NCBI GenBank assembly: GCA_036620675.1
Contig: JAZHEE010000001.1
Source: Jejubacter sp036620675
GTDB taxonomy: Bacteria; Pseudomonadota; Gammaproteobacteria; Enterobacterales; Enterobacteriaceae
Length of the DNA: 64,000 nt
Direction: 5' to 3' (one strand)
Of this stretch, positions 51,231-59,977 are shown in pieces. The notes below the pieces were generated by a model that saw only the letters and a list, made by a program, of their open reading frames with translations, was not told where the DNA came from and ran no database searches. Every line of letters starts with the position of its first letter. Position 1 is the stretch's first letter. Both the position numbers and the translations under genes were made by a program.

Positions 51231-52244
51231 ATGAAGGTACTGGTCACGGGCGCCACCAGCGGACTGGGGCGTAACGCGGTCGAATATTTACGCCGGCGCG
51301 GCGTCAGCGTGACGGCCACCGGACACAATGCGGCCATGGGTAAACTGCTGCAGAAAATGGGCGCGGAATTTATCCATGCGGATATGACCGAACTGGTCTC
51401 CTCCCAGGCTAAAGCGATGCTGGCGGGCATTGACGTGCTGTGGCACTGCTCCGATTTTGTTTCACCCTGGGGTTCGCGCCAGGAGTTCGATCTGGCTAAC
51501 GTCCGCGCCACTCGCCGTCTGGGCGAGTGGGCGGTGGCATGGGGCGTACGTACCTTCGTTCATATCTCTTCGCCATCGCTCTACTTCGACTATCACCACC
51601 ATCGCGATATTGCAGAAGCGTATCGCCCACGCCGCTACGCCAACGATCTGGCCCGTAGCAAGGCGGAAGGCGAAGAGGTGATTCAGCAACTGGCCCGGGC
51701 CAATCCTCAGACCCGCTTTGCTATCCTGCGCCCTCAGAGCCTGTTCGGGCCTCATGATACAGTCTTCTTCCCGCGCCTTATCCAGATGGTGCGCCACTAC
51801 GGCTGCATATTGCTGCCACGCGGCGGCGAAGCGCTGGTGGATATGACCTACCAGGAAAACGCGGTACATGCCATGTGGCTGGCCAGCCAGCCTGAAAGCG
51901 ATAGCCTGCCTTCCGGCCGGGCATGGAATATCACTAATCTGGAGCCGCGCCCGCTGCGCATCACGGTGCAGAAGCTAATCGACGAACTGGGGCTGCGCTG
52001 TAAAATTCGCTCTGTTCCCTGGCTGATGCTGGATATGGTGGCGCGCAGTATGGAACGCTTTGGTCATAAAGAGGCCGAACCCTCCCTTACCCACTACGGC
52101 GTCGCCAAACTGAATTTCGATTTCACGCTGGATACCCAGCGCGCCAGAGATGAGCTGGGCTATAAACCCATCATCACGCTGGATGAAGGTATCGAGCGCA
52201 CCGCGGCCTGGCTACGGGATCACGGTACGCTGCATCATCCCTGA
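51231..52244 (+). CDS. ybjS: NAD-dependent epimerase/dehydratase family protein YbjS
   Basis: A 337-residue extended SDR protein with the Rossmann loop VTGATSGLGRN at the N-terminus, the catalytic-like SSPSLYFDYHHHRD region and LRPQSLFGPHD. The substrate is not established. I chose ATG 51231 (MKVLVTGATSG) to match the known length; ATG 51225, two codons earlier, is equally possible. Its stop is three bases from that of convergent amiD, without room for a terminator. It follows ybjT by 82 bp. Confidence 0.9.
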   Translation: MKVLVTGATSGLGRNAVEYLRRRGVSVTATGHNAAMGKLLQKMGAEFIHADMTELVSSQAKAMLAGIDVLWHCSDFVSPWGSRQEFDLANVRATRRLGEWAVAWGVRTFVHISSPSLYFDYHHHRDIAEAYRPRRYANDLARSKAEGEEVIQQLARANPQTRFAILRPQSLFGPHDTVFFPRLIQMVRHYGCILLPRGGEALVDMTYQENAVHAMWLASQPESDSLPSGRAWNITNLEPRPLRITVQKLIDELGLRCKIRSVPWLMLDMVARSMERFGHKEAEPSLTHYGVAKLNFDFTLDTQRARDELGYKPIITLDEGIERTAAWLRDHGTLHHP

Positions 52245-52247
52245 GGT

Positions 52248-53084
52248 TTAGTGAGAATATCCCATCCCGTACTTCTCCAGTAACGCTTCAGCGATGGCCT
52301 GGGTTTCGGCATCGGCATAACCGTCGTAGCGTGCGGGACGGAAATGCATCTGAAACGCCATAATCACCCGCCGCTGCTCGGCCGGAGTCATATCGCTGTC
52401 CACCTCATAGCCATAGCGGGCGAGCAGATTCAGTAACGCTGTCTGATTCACCGGCTGGGTTGGGTGACGCTCCCCCAGGTAGAAAGCCACCCGCTCGGCA
52501 TCCGGCCAGGCGCCGATGCCTGCCTGCGCCAGCTCGCGCCACGGGAACAGCGGCCCGGGATCGTCTTTACGCTGGGGCGCCACATCGGAATGGGCCACCA
52601 CATTTTCCGGCGCGATGCCGTGACGTTGAATAATATCCCGGGCCAGCGGAATCAAGGTGGCGATCTGCGCCTTATCGAACGGTTCGAAATGGCGACCGGT
52701 AGCGGTACGATGCCAGCCGCTGTTTTCCAGCTCGATGCCGACGGAAGTATCGTTAATACGGGTCGCGCCGCGCCAGTAGCTCTGTCCGGCATGCCAGGCA
52801 AGCTTCTCTTCCGGCACCAGCTGATAGACCAGCGGCTTACCGTGGCGCATCCAGGGCTTGCGCGCGATCAAATAGTGGGCGCTGACGTTTTTGCCACGCA
52901 GGGTGGTCAGAGAACGTTCAAAATCACCGGCGGTGTAGTGAATCACCAGCACCCGTACCCGCGGCCAGGCGTTCAGTGCCGGATAGCGGGTATCCACCCG
53001 GTATCCACTGTGGTCGATAATCCCTTCATCACTGGCGCAGCCTGCCAGCAGCAGAACCAGCGCCAGCCAAAAAATACGCCTCAT
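52248..53084 (-). CDS. amiD: N-acetylmuramoyl-L-alanine amidase AmiD (outer-membrane lipoprotein)
   Basis: AmiD is a zinc amidase that cleaves the bond between N-acetylmuramic acid (normal or anhydro) and L-alanine in peptidoglycan fragments. The 278-residue precursor has a lipoprotein signal with lipobox LLAGC (Cys16), followed by SDEG rather than Asp at +2, so outer-membrane sorting is expected. The Amidase_2 domain has the zinc-site segments LVIHYTAGD and VAHSDVAPQRKDDPGP and the glutamate in GIELEN. A C-terminal peptidoglycan-binding domain follows. Its start overlaps the end of ybjQ by four bases. Confidence 0.95.
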   Translation of the reverse strand: MRRIFWLALVLLLAGCASDEGIIDHSGYRVDTRYPALNAWPRVRVLVIHYTAGDFERSLTTLRGKNVSAHYLIARKPWMRHGKPLVYQLVPEEKLAWHAGQSYWRGATRINDTSVGIELENSGWHRTATGRHFEPFDKAQIATLIPLARDIIQRHGIAPENVVAHSDVAPQRKDDPGPLFPWRELAQAGIGAWPDAERVAFYLGERHPTQPVNQTALLNLLARYGYEVDSDMTPAEQRRVIMAFQMHFRPARYDGYADAETQAIAEALLEKYGMGYSH

Positions 53085-53404
53085 CGCCGGGTCTTCACCG
53101 CCGTGCCGCTTACGCTCACCATCAGCATACTGCTGTCTTTACCCACGGTTTCATAATCGATATCAATACCAACTACCGCATCGGCGCCAAGCTGTTCAGC
53201 CTGCTCTTCCAGCTCCTTAAAGGCAATCTCACGCGCCTTACGCAGCTCTTTTTCATAGGCGCCGGAACGTCCGCCGACGATATCGCGGATGCCGGCGAAA
53301 AAGTCGCGGAACACATTAGCCCCCAGGATGGCCTCACCGGTAACCACACCGCAATACTCAACAATGGCCTGCCCTTCCAGGGCCGGGGTGGTGGAAAACT
53401 GCAT
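53081..53404 (-). CDS. ybjQ: UPF0145 family protein YbjQ
   Basis: A 107-residue member of the UPF0145/DUF74 family, which forms pentameric beta-rich rings in solved structures; its function is unknown. The sequence (EYCGVVTGEAILGANVFRDFFAGIRDIVGGRSG, split here only for description, and GADAVVGIDIDYETVG) matches E. coli YbjQ nearly throughout. It is upstream of amiD with a 4-bp ATGA overlap, so the two are translationally coupled. The divergent gap to ybjP is 136 bp. Confidence 0.93.
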   Translation of the reverse strand: MQFSTTPALEGQAIVEYCGVVTGEAILGANVFRDFFAGIRDIVGGRSGAYEKELRKAREIAFKELEEQAEQLGADAVVGIDIDYETVGKDSSMLMVSVSGTAVKTRR

Positions 53405-53540
53405 AGATATACTCCTCTGTGTTTGGCGATCAATGCCTTAGCCCTTGCCTGCTGGCGCATTTTAGCCCGTAATACGCTATGCTAAAGCCCATTATTATCA
53501 ACTGTAATGTAGCTCTCCTGAGAAATATAAGGAAATCATA

Positions 53541-54056
53541 ATGCGTAGCTCAGTTCTGACTCTCATTGCGCCCTGTGCGCTGCTGCTTAGCGCCTGTACC
53601 ACTGTCACGCCGGCCTACAAGGATATCGGCACCCGTAGCGGCACCTGTATCGATGGCGGCCCGGACAGCGTTGCTCAGCAGTTCTATGATTATCGTATCG
53701 CGCATCCGGGCCAGACCGCGACCGATCTGGCGGGCCTGCGCCCTTATCTGAGCGACGCCCTGTGGCAGCAGCTTCAGGCGAAGAGCCGTACCGGCCAGTC
53801 GGCCAGCGGCGATCTGTTCTCCAGCAACGCCAACGGCATCGACAGCGCCGATGTCGCCAGCGCTTCCACCATCCAGAATACCGATGCGCGCAATATACCG
53901 CTGCGCGTGAATCTGACCAAAGGCAGCCAGCAGTGGCAGGATGAGATTCTGATGGTACGCGAAGGCCAGTGCTGGACCGTGGACGATATTCGTTACACCA
54001 GCGAAAACAGCAGCGCCCCCACCGGCACGTTAAGCCAGGCGCTGGAACATCGCTAA
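53541..54056 (+). CDS. ybjP: Putative lipoprotein YbjP
   Basis: A 171-residue lipoprotein with signal MRSSVLTLIAPCALLLSAC (lipobox LSAC, Cys19). The mature part belongs to the DUF3828 family: FYDYRIAHPG, a low-complexity GDLFSSNANGIDSADVASAS stretch, and a C-terminal beta region ending EGQCWTVDDIRYTSE. Its function is unknown. It precedes artP on the same strand as in E. coli, but a 217-bp gap with its own promoter features separates them. AAGGA lies ahead of the ATG. Confidence 0.9.
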   Translation: MRSSVLTLIAPCALLLSACTTVTPAYKDIGTRSGTCIDGGPDSVAQQFYDYRIAHPGQTATDLAGLRPYLSDALWQQLQAKSRTGQSASGDLFSSNANGIDSADVASASTIQNTDARNIPLRVNLTKGSQQWQDEILMVREGQCWTVDDIRYTSENSSAPTGTLSQALEHR

Positions 54057-54211
54057 CGCACCATTTCCTGCGGGCTGAAAGGTAAAAACCACAATAAAAA
54101 TCTGGCATTTAACATGATTGCCAGTCTTTATTCTTAGTCTCAGCCCGCCCCGATATTTTGTGCTATGTTTAAGTCATATCCGTTCCGTTTTTGCGATTTT
54201 AACGCACAAAT

Positions 54212-54229
54212 ATTGCATAACTATTCTGC
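54212..54229 (+). promoter_or_regulatory. Weak ARG-box-like sequence before artP
   Basis: TTGCATAACTATTCTG resembles the ArgR half-site pair TnAAT-N4-ATTnA with several mismatches. It sits about 50 bp upstream of the artP start. artPIQM is arginine-repressed in E. coli, which supports the call; the match alone would not. Confidence 0.3.
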
Positions 54230-54273
54230 CAACGTTACTATTTGCAGCCTCAATTGCTATTCGACTGCTGCGC

Positions 54274-55002
54274 ATGAGTATTCAACTAAACGGCATTAAC
54301 TGCTTTTACGGCGCCCATCAGGCGCTGTTCGATATCACGCTCGACTGCCCGCAGGGGGAGACGTTAGTGCTGCTCGGCCCGAGCGGCGCGGGAAAGAGCT
54401 CTCTGCTGCGCGTGCTTAACCTGCTGGAGATGCCGCGTTCCGGTACGCTTGCTATTGCCGGTAATCAGTTCGACTTCAGCCGCGCCCCGGGCGATAAAGC
54501 CATTCGCGCGCTGCGTCAGCACGTCGGTATGGTCTTCCAGCAGTACAATCTGTGGCCGCACCTGACGGTGATGCAGAATCTGATCGAAGCGCCCTGTCGG
54601 GTACAGGGGCTGAGTAAAGAACAGGCCCGCGAGCGGGCCGCTAAGCTGCTGGAGCGTCTGAGGCTGACGCCTTATGCGGATCGCTATCCGCTGCACCTTT
54701 CCGGGGGTCAACAGCAGCGCGTGGCTATCGCCCGGGCGCTGATGATGGAACCCGAAGTGCTGTTGTTCGATGAACCAACCGCAGCGCTGGATCCCGAGGT
54801 TACCGCCCAGATAGTCAGCATTATTCGCGAGCTGGCGCAGACCAACATCACCCAGGTGATAGTGACGCACGAAGTGGAAGTGGCCCGTAAAACTGCCAGC
54901 CGCGTGGTCTATATGGAAAATGGTCATATTGTCGAGCAGGGCGATGCGGGCTGCTTCAGCCATCCGCAAACCGATGCTTTCAGATCCTATCTTTCACACT
55001 GA
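54274..55002 (+). CDS. artP: Arginine ABC transporter ATP-binding protein ArtP
   Basis: ArtP energises the arginine importer ArtPQM. The 242 residues begin MSIQLNGINCFYGAHQ at ATG 54274; the frame is open 52 codons upstream but that part is not conserved. Motifs are Walker A GPSGAGKSS, Q-loop MVFQQYNLWPHL, signature LSGGQQQRVAIARAL and Walker B VLLFDEPTAALDPE. The ribosome-binding site is weak. It is first gene of artPIQM, 20 bp before artI. Confidence 0.97.
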   Translation: MSIQLNGINCFYGAHQALFDITLDCPQGETLVLLGPSGAGKSSLLRVLNLLEMPRSGTLAIAGNQFDFSRAPGDKAIRALRQHVGMVFQQYNLWPHLTVMQNLIEAPCRVQGLSKEQARERAAKLLERLRLTPYADRYPLHLSGGQQQRVAIARALMMEPEVLLFDEPTAALDPEVTAQIVSIIRELAQTNITQVIVTHEVEVARKTASRVVYMENGHIVEQGDAGCFSHPQTDAFRSYLSH

Positions 55003-55022
55003 AGACGATTGGGAATACTACA

Positions 55023-55754
55023 ATGAAAAAAGTCCTTCTTGCCGCGCTGTTCGCCAGCCTCAGCTTTTCTGCCGCGGCGGCGCAGACCATCCGCTTTGCT
55101 ACGGAGGCCTCCTACCCTCCGTTTGAATCCATGGACGCCAGCAATAAAATCGTCGGTTTCGACGTCGATCTCGCTAATGCGCTGTGTAAAGAGATGGACG
55201 CCACCTGTACCTTCAGCAACCAGTCGTTCGATAGCCTGATCCCCAGCCTGAAATTTAAGCGCGTCGACGCGGTTATGGCGGGTATGGACATTACGCCGGA
55301 ACGCCAGAAGCAGGTACTGTTCAGCACCCCTTACTACGACAATTCGGCGCTGTTCATCAGCCTGCAGGGCAAGTACACCAGTATTGACCAGTTGAAAGGC
55401 AAGAAGGTGGGCGTTCAGAACGGCACCACACACCAGAAGTTTATCAACGATAAGCATCCGGAAATCACCACCGTTCCTTACGACAGCTACCAGAACGCGA
55501 AGCTGGATCTGCAAAACGGTCGTATTGACGCCGTATTCGGCGACACCGCGGTAGTCACCGAGTGGCTGAAGGTCAATCCGAAACTGGCCGCCGTAGGCGA
55601 TAAAGTCACCGATAAAGCCTACTTCGGTACCGGGCTTGGCATCGCGGTGCGTAAGGGCAACACCGAACTGCAGCAGAAGTTTAACGGCGCGCTGGAGAAG
55701 GTGAAGCAGAACGGCACCTATGAGGCCATCTACAATAAATGGTTCCAGAAGTAA
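55023..55754 (+). CDS. artI: Periplasmic amino-acid-binding protein ArtI
   Basis: A class 3 solute-binding protein of the arginine/ornithine system, 243 residues, with signal peptide MKKVLLAALFASLSFSAAAA cleaved before QTIRFATEA. The fold's signature GFDVDLANALCKEMDATCTF and ligand-site PFESMDASN are present. Its ligand is less certain than that of ArtJ; E. coli ArtI binding is not firmly established. It shares most of its sequence with artJ 2.4 kb downstream, an old duplication common to enterics. artQ starts 8 bp after its stop. Confidence 0.95.
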   Translation: MKKVLLAALFASLSFSAAAAQTIRFATEASYPPFESMDASNKIVGFDVDLANALCKEMDATCTFSNQSFDSLIPSLKFKRVDAVMAGMDITPERQKQVLFSTPYYDNSALFISLQGKYTSIDQLKGKKVGVQNGTTHQKFINDKHPEITTVPYDSYQNAKLDLQNGRIDAVFGDTAVVTEWLKVNPKLAAVGDKVTDKAYFGTGLGIAVRKGNTELQQKFNGALEKVKQNGTYEAIYNKWFQK

Positions 55755-55762
55755 TCGGCTTA

Positions 55763-56479
55763 ATGAACGAATTTCTTCCTCTTGCAAGCGCCGCCGGGAT
55801 GACCGTCGGCCTTGCCGTTTGCGCACTGATTATCGGTCTGGCGCTGGCGATGATATTCGCAGTTCTCGAATCGGTTAAGTGGCGCCCTATCGCCTGGCTC
55901 GGCTCGGCGCTGGTCACCGTTCTGCGCGGCCTGCCAGAGATCCTGGTGGTGCTGTTTATCTATTTCGGCTCCTCCCAGCTACTGCTGACGTTATCGGACG
56001 GCTTCACGCTCAATCTGGGCTTTATCCAGATCCCGGTGCAGATGGAGATTGAAAACTTCGATGTCAGCCCGTTCTTGTGCGGTGTTATCGCCCTGTCGCT
56101 GCTCTACGCCGCTTACGCTTCCCAGACGCTGCGCGGCGCCCTGAAAGCAGTGCCGGAAGGCCAGCGGGAATCCGGCATGGCGTTGGGTATGAGCAAAGGC
56201 GCTATCTTCTTCCGCCTGGTAATACCCCAGATGTGGCGCCATGCCCTGCCCGGCCTGGGTAATCAATGGCTGGTGTTATTAAAAGATACCGCGCTGGTAT
56301 CGCTGATTAGCGTCAACGATCTGATGCTGCAAACCAAAAGCATCGCCACCCGAACCCAGGAGCCTTTTACCTGGTACATCGTGGCAGCGGCTATCTATCT
56401 GGTTATCACCCTGGTGAGTCAGTACATCCTGAAAGCACTTGACCGGCGTACGACGCGTTTTGAACGGAGACCCGGCTGA
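55763..56479 (+). CDS. artQ: Arginine ABC transporter permease ArtQ
   Basis: One of two inner-membrane permeases of the arginine importer. The 238 residues begin MNEFLPLASAAGM at ATG 55763. There are about five membrane helices, with the EAA-type loop that contacts ArtP in ALKAVPEGQRESGMALGMSKGAIFFRLVIPQ. Its TGA overlaps the artM ATG (TGATG), which implies coupled translation of the heterodimer. Confidence 0.97.
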   Translation: MNEFLPLASAAGMTVGLAVCALIIGLALAMIFAVLESVKWRPIAWLGSALVTVLRGLPEILVVLFIYFGSSQLLLTLSDGFTLNLGFIQIPVQMEIENFDVSPFLCGVIALSLLYAAYASQTLRGALKAVPEGQRESGMALGMSKGAIFFRLVIPQMWRHALPGLGNQWLVLLKDTALVSLISVNDLMLQTKSIATRTQEPFTWYIVAAAIYLVITLVSQYILKALDRRTTRFERRPG

Positions 56480-57147
56480 TGCTTGAATATTTACCGGAAC
56501 TCCTGAAAGGGCTGCATACCAGCCTGACGCTGACCGCAGCATCTATTGCCGTGGCGCTGGTGCTGTCGCTGCTGTTCACCGTACTCCTGACGCTGAAAAC
56601 CCCGATTCTGTCACAGCTGGTGCGGGTATTTATTACGCTATTCACCGGAACGCCGCTGCTGGTACAGATCTTCCTGATCTACTACGGGCCAGGCCAGTTC
56701 CCCGGCCTGCAGAATTATCCGTGGCTGTGGCATTTGCTTTCCGAACCCTGGCTGTGCGCGCTGATCGCGCTCTCTCTGAACAGCGCCGCCTACACCACCC
56801 AGCTATTTTATGGCGCGATTCGCGCTATTCCGCAGGGGCAGTGGCAGTCCTGTGGGGCGCTGGGAATGAGCCGTAAAGATACCCTGGCAATTCTGCTGCC
56901 TTACGCCTTTAAACGCGCCCTCTCCTCTTATTCCAACGAGGTGGTGCTGGTGTTCAAGAGCACGTCGCTGGCCTATACCATTACGCTGATGGAAGTGATG
57001 GGCCACGGTCAGTTACTCTACGGCCGCACCTACGACGTGATGGTATTCGGCGCCGCCGGGCTAATTTATCTGGTGGTCAACGGCATTCTGACGCTGCTAA
57101 TGCGCCTGATAGAGCGCCGCGCACTGGCGTTTGAACGGCGCAGTTAA
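56479..57147 (+). CDS. artM: Arginine ABC transporter permease ArtM
   Basis: The second permease, 222 residues and about five helices, with EAA loop AIRAIPQGQWQSCGALGMSRKDTLAILLPY. It begins one base before the end of artQ and is the last gene of artPIQM; an intrinsic terminator begins 10 bp after its stop. Repeat element C is inserted directly behind that terminator. Confidence 0.97.
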   Translation: MLEYLPELLKGLHTSLTLTAASIAVALVLSLLFTVLLTLKTPILSQLVRVFITLFTGTPLLVQIFLIYYGPGQFPGLQNYPWLWHLLSEPWLCALIALSLNSAAYTTQLFYGAIRAIPQGQWQSCGALGMSRKDTLAILLPYAFKRALSSYSNEVVLVFKSTSLAYTITLMEVMGHGQLLYGRTYDVMVFGAAGLIYLVVNGILTLLMRLIERRALAFERRS

Positions 57148-57156
57148 CCAATCTGC

Positions 57157-57185
57157 AAAGCGGGCTATCAGGCCCGCTTTTTTTT
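57157..57185 (+). terminator. Intrinsic terminator of artPIQM
   Basis: A 9-bp stem AAAGCGGGC/GCCCGCTTT with loop TATCAG and eight T, ending exactly where repeat element C begins. Confidence 0.92.
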
Positions 57186-57266
57186 GGTTCATCGCGGATT
57201 GACGTGCAGTTGAAGTTACCGGCGGCTTCCGCTTTTCGAACATGCCACGCTAATACGCGATGAAAC
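57186..57266 (+). mobile_element. Dispersed TIR element, copy C (81 bp, minimal)
   Basis: The shortest copy of the family: the left 41 bp (GGTTCATCGCGGATT then GACGTGCAGTTGAAG and CGGCGGC) are joined directly to the right 40 bp (TTCCGCTTTTCGAAC and CACGCTAATACGCGATGAAAC). It contains no interior. The right terminal repeat has two substitutions. It is flanked by T6 on both sides; the left T's belong to the artM terminator, and the right flank TTTTTTAT is the reverse complement of the ATAAAAAA next to copies A and B. It separates artM from the artJ operators by only 15 bp. Confidence 0.7.
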
Positions 57267-57281
57267 TTTTTTATCTCCTCA

Positions 57282-57320
57282 TTTCAATTTTAATGCAATT
57301 AAATTGAATATTAATTCACT
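57282..57320 (+). promoter_or_regulatory. Tandem ARG boxes (ArgR operator) of artJ
   Basis: Two 18-bp ARG boxes are separated by the canonical 3 bp. The first (57282-57299) is TTTCAATTTTAATGCAAT, with one mismatch to wnTnAATwwwwATTnAnw. The second (57303-57320) is ATTGAATATTAATTCACT, a full match. They lie 70 bp before the artJ ATG. Two boxes with this spacing are what the ArgR hexamer with arginine needs, so arginine repression of artJ is strongly predicted. Confidence 0.88.
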
Positions 57321-57389
57321 TTGTGGCAGGGTAATCCACAGGCCGCAAGTCAGGCCTGGAGAACAAGATTAATAAGACTGGAGCTTGAT

Positions 57390-58124
57390 ATGAAAAAGTT
57401 ACTTCTGGCCGCAGCCCTTGCCACAACCGCATTCAGCACCTGGAGCGCCGAGACTATCCGTTTCGCCTCTTCCGCCACCTATCCACCTTTCGAATCACTG
57501 GACGCCAGTAACCAGATCGTCGGCTTCGATATCGATCTGGCAAAAGCGCTGTGCCAGCAGATGAAGAGCGAATGTACCTTTACCAACCAGGCATTCGACA
57601 GCCTGATCCCGTCGCTGAAATTCCGCAAATATGATGCCGTCATTTCAGGTATGGACATTACCCCGCAGCGTAGCAAGCAGGTGGCTTTTACTCATCCCTA
57701 CTATGCGAATTCCGCGCTGGTGATCGCCCAAAAAGATAGGTACCAGAGCTTTGCTCAACTGAAAGGCAAGCGGATCGGGATGGAGAATGGCACTACCCAC
57801 CAGAAATATCTGCAGGACAAGCACCCGGAAGTGAAAACCGTCGCCTATGACAGCTACCAGAATGCGTTTATCGACCTGAAAAATGGCCGCCTGGACGGGG
57901 TATTCGGCGATACCGCAGTGGTGAATGAGTGGCTGAAAAAGAACCCGCAGCTGGGCCCGGCAACCGAAAAAGTAACCGATCCCCAGTACTTCGGTACCGG
58001 CCTTGGTATTGCGGTACGCCCAGGCAATACTGAACTGCTGAACAAGCTAAATAACGCCCTTGCGGCGATTAAAGCCGACGGCACTTATCAAAAGATTAGC
58101 GATAAGTGGTTCCCGGCTGGCTAA
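57390..58124 (+). CDS. artJ: Periplasmic arginine-binding protein ArtJ
   Basis: ArtJ binds L-arginine with high affinity and delivers it to ArtQM. The 244-residue precursor begins MKKLLLAAALATTAFS at ATG 57390, with GGAG upstream; cleavage is expected after TWSA. The mature part keeps the binding-site residues of the family (YPPFESLDASNQIVGFDIDL, GMDITPQR, YDSYQNAF). It has its own ArgR-controlled promoter, separate from artPIQM. Downstream, 43 bp separate it from the convergent rlmC. Confidence 0.96.
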   Translation: MKKLLLAAALATTAFSTWSAETIRFASSATYPPFESLDASNQIVGFDIDLAKALCQQMKSECTFTNQAFDSLIPSLKFRKYDAVISGMDITPQRSKQVAFTHPYYANSALVIAQKDRYQSFAQLKGKRIGMENGTTHQKYLQDKHPEVKTVAYDSYQNAFIDLKNGRLDGVFGDTAVVNEWLKKNPQLGPATEKVTDPQYFGTGLGIAVRPGNTELLNKLNNALAAIKADGTYQKISDKWFPAG

Positions 58125-58167
58125 TCGCACCTTCCCGCGGCGGCCCCCTCCGCCGCCCGCTTCCTTC

Positions 58168-59286
58168 TCAGGCCGACTTTTCCAGCAACGTCAGCACTTC
58201 ATAGTGGGGTGTATGAGGAAACATATCGAACAGCTGAACCCGGCGGATACGATAATCGCTCAAACGGCGGATATCCTTCGCCATCGTCGCGGCATTGCAG
58301 CTGGAGTAGATAATCCAGCGCGGCGCCATCCTGCCAAGATAGTCGCATAACGCCTCGCCAATACCACGACGTGGCGGATTGACCAGTACCAAATCCGGCA
58401 CCGCAGCCTGGGTCGTGGCAAAGTCCGTTGAGTCCAGAGCCTGAAAATCGTGACGGATAAGCCCCAGTTCCCTGGCGGACTGACGGGCGCAGGCAATCGC
58501 CTCCGGCGCGATTTCGATTCCAGTCAGGCTCATCTGCGGCGTGGCACAGTGCAGGCCAAATCCGCCCACGCCGCAGAACAGATCCCACATATGGTTCACC
58601 GGCAGCTCTTGTACCCACTCCCGGGCGCAGCCATAGAGCCGGGCCGCGACCGTAGGGTTGGTCTGAAAAAAGCTCTGGGGGCGGATCCATAGCGGAACGC
58701 CATTAAATTTTTCCGCCAGCGCCTGCCTGTCGGTCAGAAAGATCTCCCGCTCACCTTCCATAATCGCCATATGCACCGGCTGGATATTTACGGAAATCAC
58801 CCGCAGCCGTGGCAGCTGCGCCTGTAGCCAGGGGAGCGCCGCCCGCAGCTGCTCCAGCTTGGTTTCGGAACGCAGTACGAAGCGCAGCATCATCGCGCCA
58901 TCCAGTTGGCTTTCAGTCAGCAGGATGTACTTCAGTTCGCCGCGCCGCCGCGCCACGTTATAGGGCGTTAATCCCGCCCGGGCGATAAAGGGCTTCAGTA
59001 TGTTGAATACCGGTGGGAAACTGGCGGGATAAAGAGGGCAATCGGTCAGATCCTGAGCCTGTGCGGTACCGAATATCGGGCGCTCTACGCTGCCGCTGAC
59101 CACCATCTTGGCTTTGTTGCGAAATCCCGCTTCCGGCCCGCTGACTGGCTCGTGCCACGCCTCTACCGTCATCCCCGCAAGCCGTTGTCGAAGATCGGTC
59201 ATTTTCCCGGAAAGCTGCCGGGATACCGGCTGTTCGATCAACAAACAGGAACGACAGCGTTCGGCGTCATAGAGAGCGCATTGCAT
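58168..59286 (-). CDS. rlmC: 23S rRNA (uracil-747-C5)-methyltransferase
   Basis: RlmC (RumB) uses SAM to methylate U747 of 23S rRNA and carries a [4Fe-4S] cluster. I chose ATG 59286 (MQCALYDAERCRSC), which puts the cluster cysteines C3, C11 and C14 at the N-terminus, with a fourth near residue 86 (TDCPLYPASF). The 372 residues include the SAM loop LFCGVGGFGLH, NPPRRG and the catalytic cysteine in YSSCNAATMAKD. It is three residues shorter than E. coli. It follows ybjO on the same strand. Confidence 0.96.
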   Translation of the reverse strand: MQCALYDAERCRSCLLIEQPVSRQLSGKMTDLRQRLAGMTVEAWHEPVSGPEAGFRNKAKMVVSGSVERPIFGTAQAQDLTDCPLYPASFPPVFNILKPFIARAGLTPYNVARRRGELKYILLTESQLDGAMMLRFVLRSETKLEQLRAALPWLQAQLPRLRVISVNIQPVHMAIMEGEREIFLTDRQALAEKFNGVPLWIRPQSFFQTNPTVAARLYGCAREWVQELPVNHMWDLFCGVGGFGLHCATPQMSLTGIEIAPEAIACARQSARELGLIRHDFQALDSTDFATTQAAVPDLVLVNPPRRGIGEALCDYLGRMAPRWIIYSSCNAATMAKDIRRLSDYRIRRVQLFDMFPHTPHYEVLTLLEKSA

Positions 59287-59335
59287 AACAAAACCCTGTG
59301 AAAAAACGGCGGCTGATTGTACCACCGTTCTGGCA

Positions 59336-59803
59336 CTATCCCAGCCGAAAATAGCGCCGGCTTTTGGCTGGAACAAAGATCAGCAATAACACCAGCAGAT
59401 CCGGCAACTTTTGAATCAGCAGCGCATTCAGGATCTCCCCCGGCGACTCACCAACGATACTGAATAGTTCCGGGTAACCCCAGCCCAGCGAAGCTGCCCA
59501 CAAATAGCCCAGCGATATCAGCCGGGTAATCAGATAGCCCCAACGCCCCCAGTTGCGGCCACGCATAATAGCGAAGGCGCAGCGTAGCTCGACAAACAGC
59601 AGTAAAAGGCTGCCCAGAAACACTGCGGTCAGACTCCAGGTCTGGGCGCTGCGATACAAAAAATCCAGAATACCCTGCGGCCCCAGCACGCCAAACAGCA
59701 TCAAAAGATCCAGACAGCGTACGGCAATAATGGCCGTGCCCGCCACCAAAACCAGCGTGGGCGCATTGAGTGAGGCATGAGATGAACGATGCTTGCTCGA
59801 CAT
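59336..59803 (-). CDS. ybjO: DUF2593 inner-membrane protein YbjO
   Basis: A 155-residue membrane protein with about four hydrophobic helices; its function is unknown. Conserved stretches with E. coli YbjO are RSAQTWSLTAVFLGSLLLLF, YLWAASLGWGYPELFSI and LIQKLPDLLVLLLIFVP. I used ATG 59803; ATG 59830, nine codons upstream, would give 164 residues, close to the E. coli 162, and cannot be excluded. In E. coli potFGHI separates it from ybjN, but here only about 175 bp lie between. Confidence 0.85.
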   Translation of the reverse strand: MSSKHRSSHASLNAPTLVLVAGTAIIAVRCLDLLMLFGVLGPQGILDFLYRSAQTWSLTAVFLGSLLLLFVELRCAFAIMRGRNWGRWGYLITRLISLGYLWAASLGWGYPELFSIVGESPGEILNALLIQKLPDLLVLLLIFVPAKSRRYFRLG

Positions 59804-59977
59804 ATCCAACTTCGCATTTCCCTGTAGCATCGGGCCGCTACGACCGGAAGCGGCGCCTGACTTTATCATGGCAGATTTACAGGAATTCAGCTATATCGGG
59901 CACGTCGTTTGCTTAGGGAATTCTAAGAGAATACTCGGAAAAGCATATTGCGCGACGCTGACCGTCGCGCAGAAAGG

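Noticed and set aside
54118..54273. 52-codon upstream extension of artP
   Set aside because: It is not part of the known protein; family similarity begins exactly at ATG 54274, and the upstream DNA looks like a promoter region.
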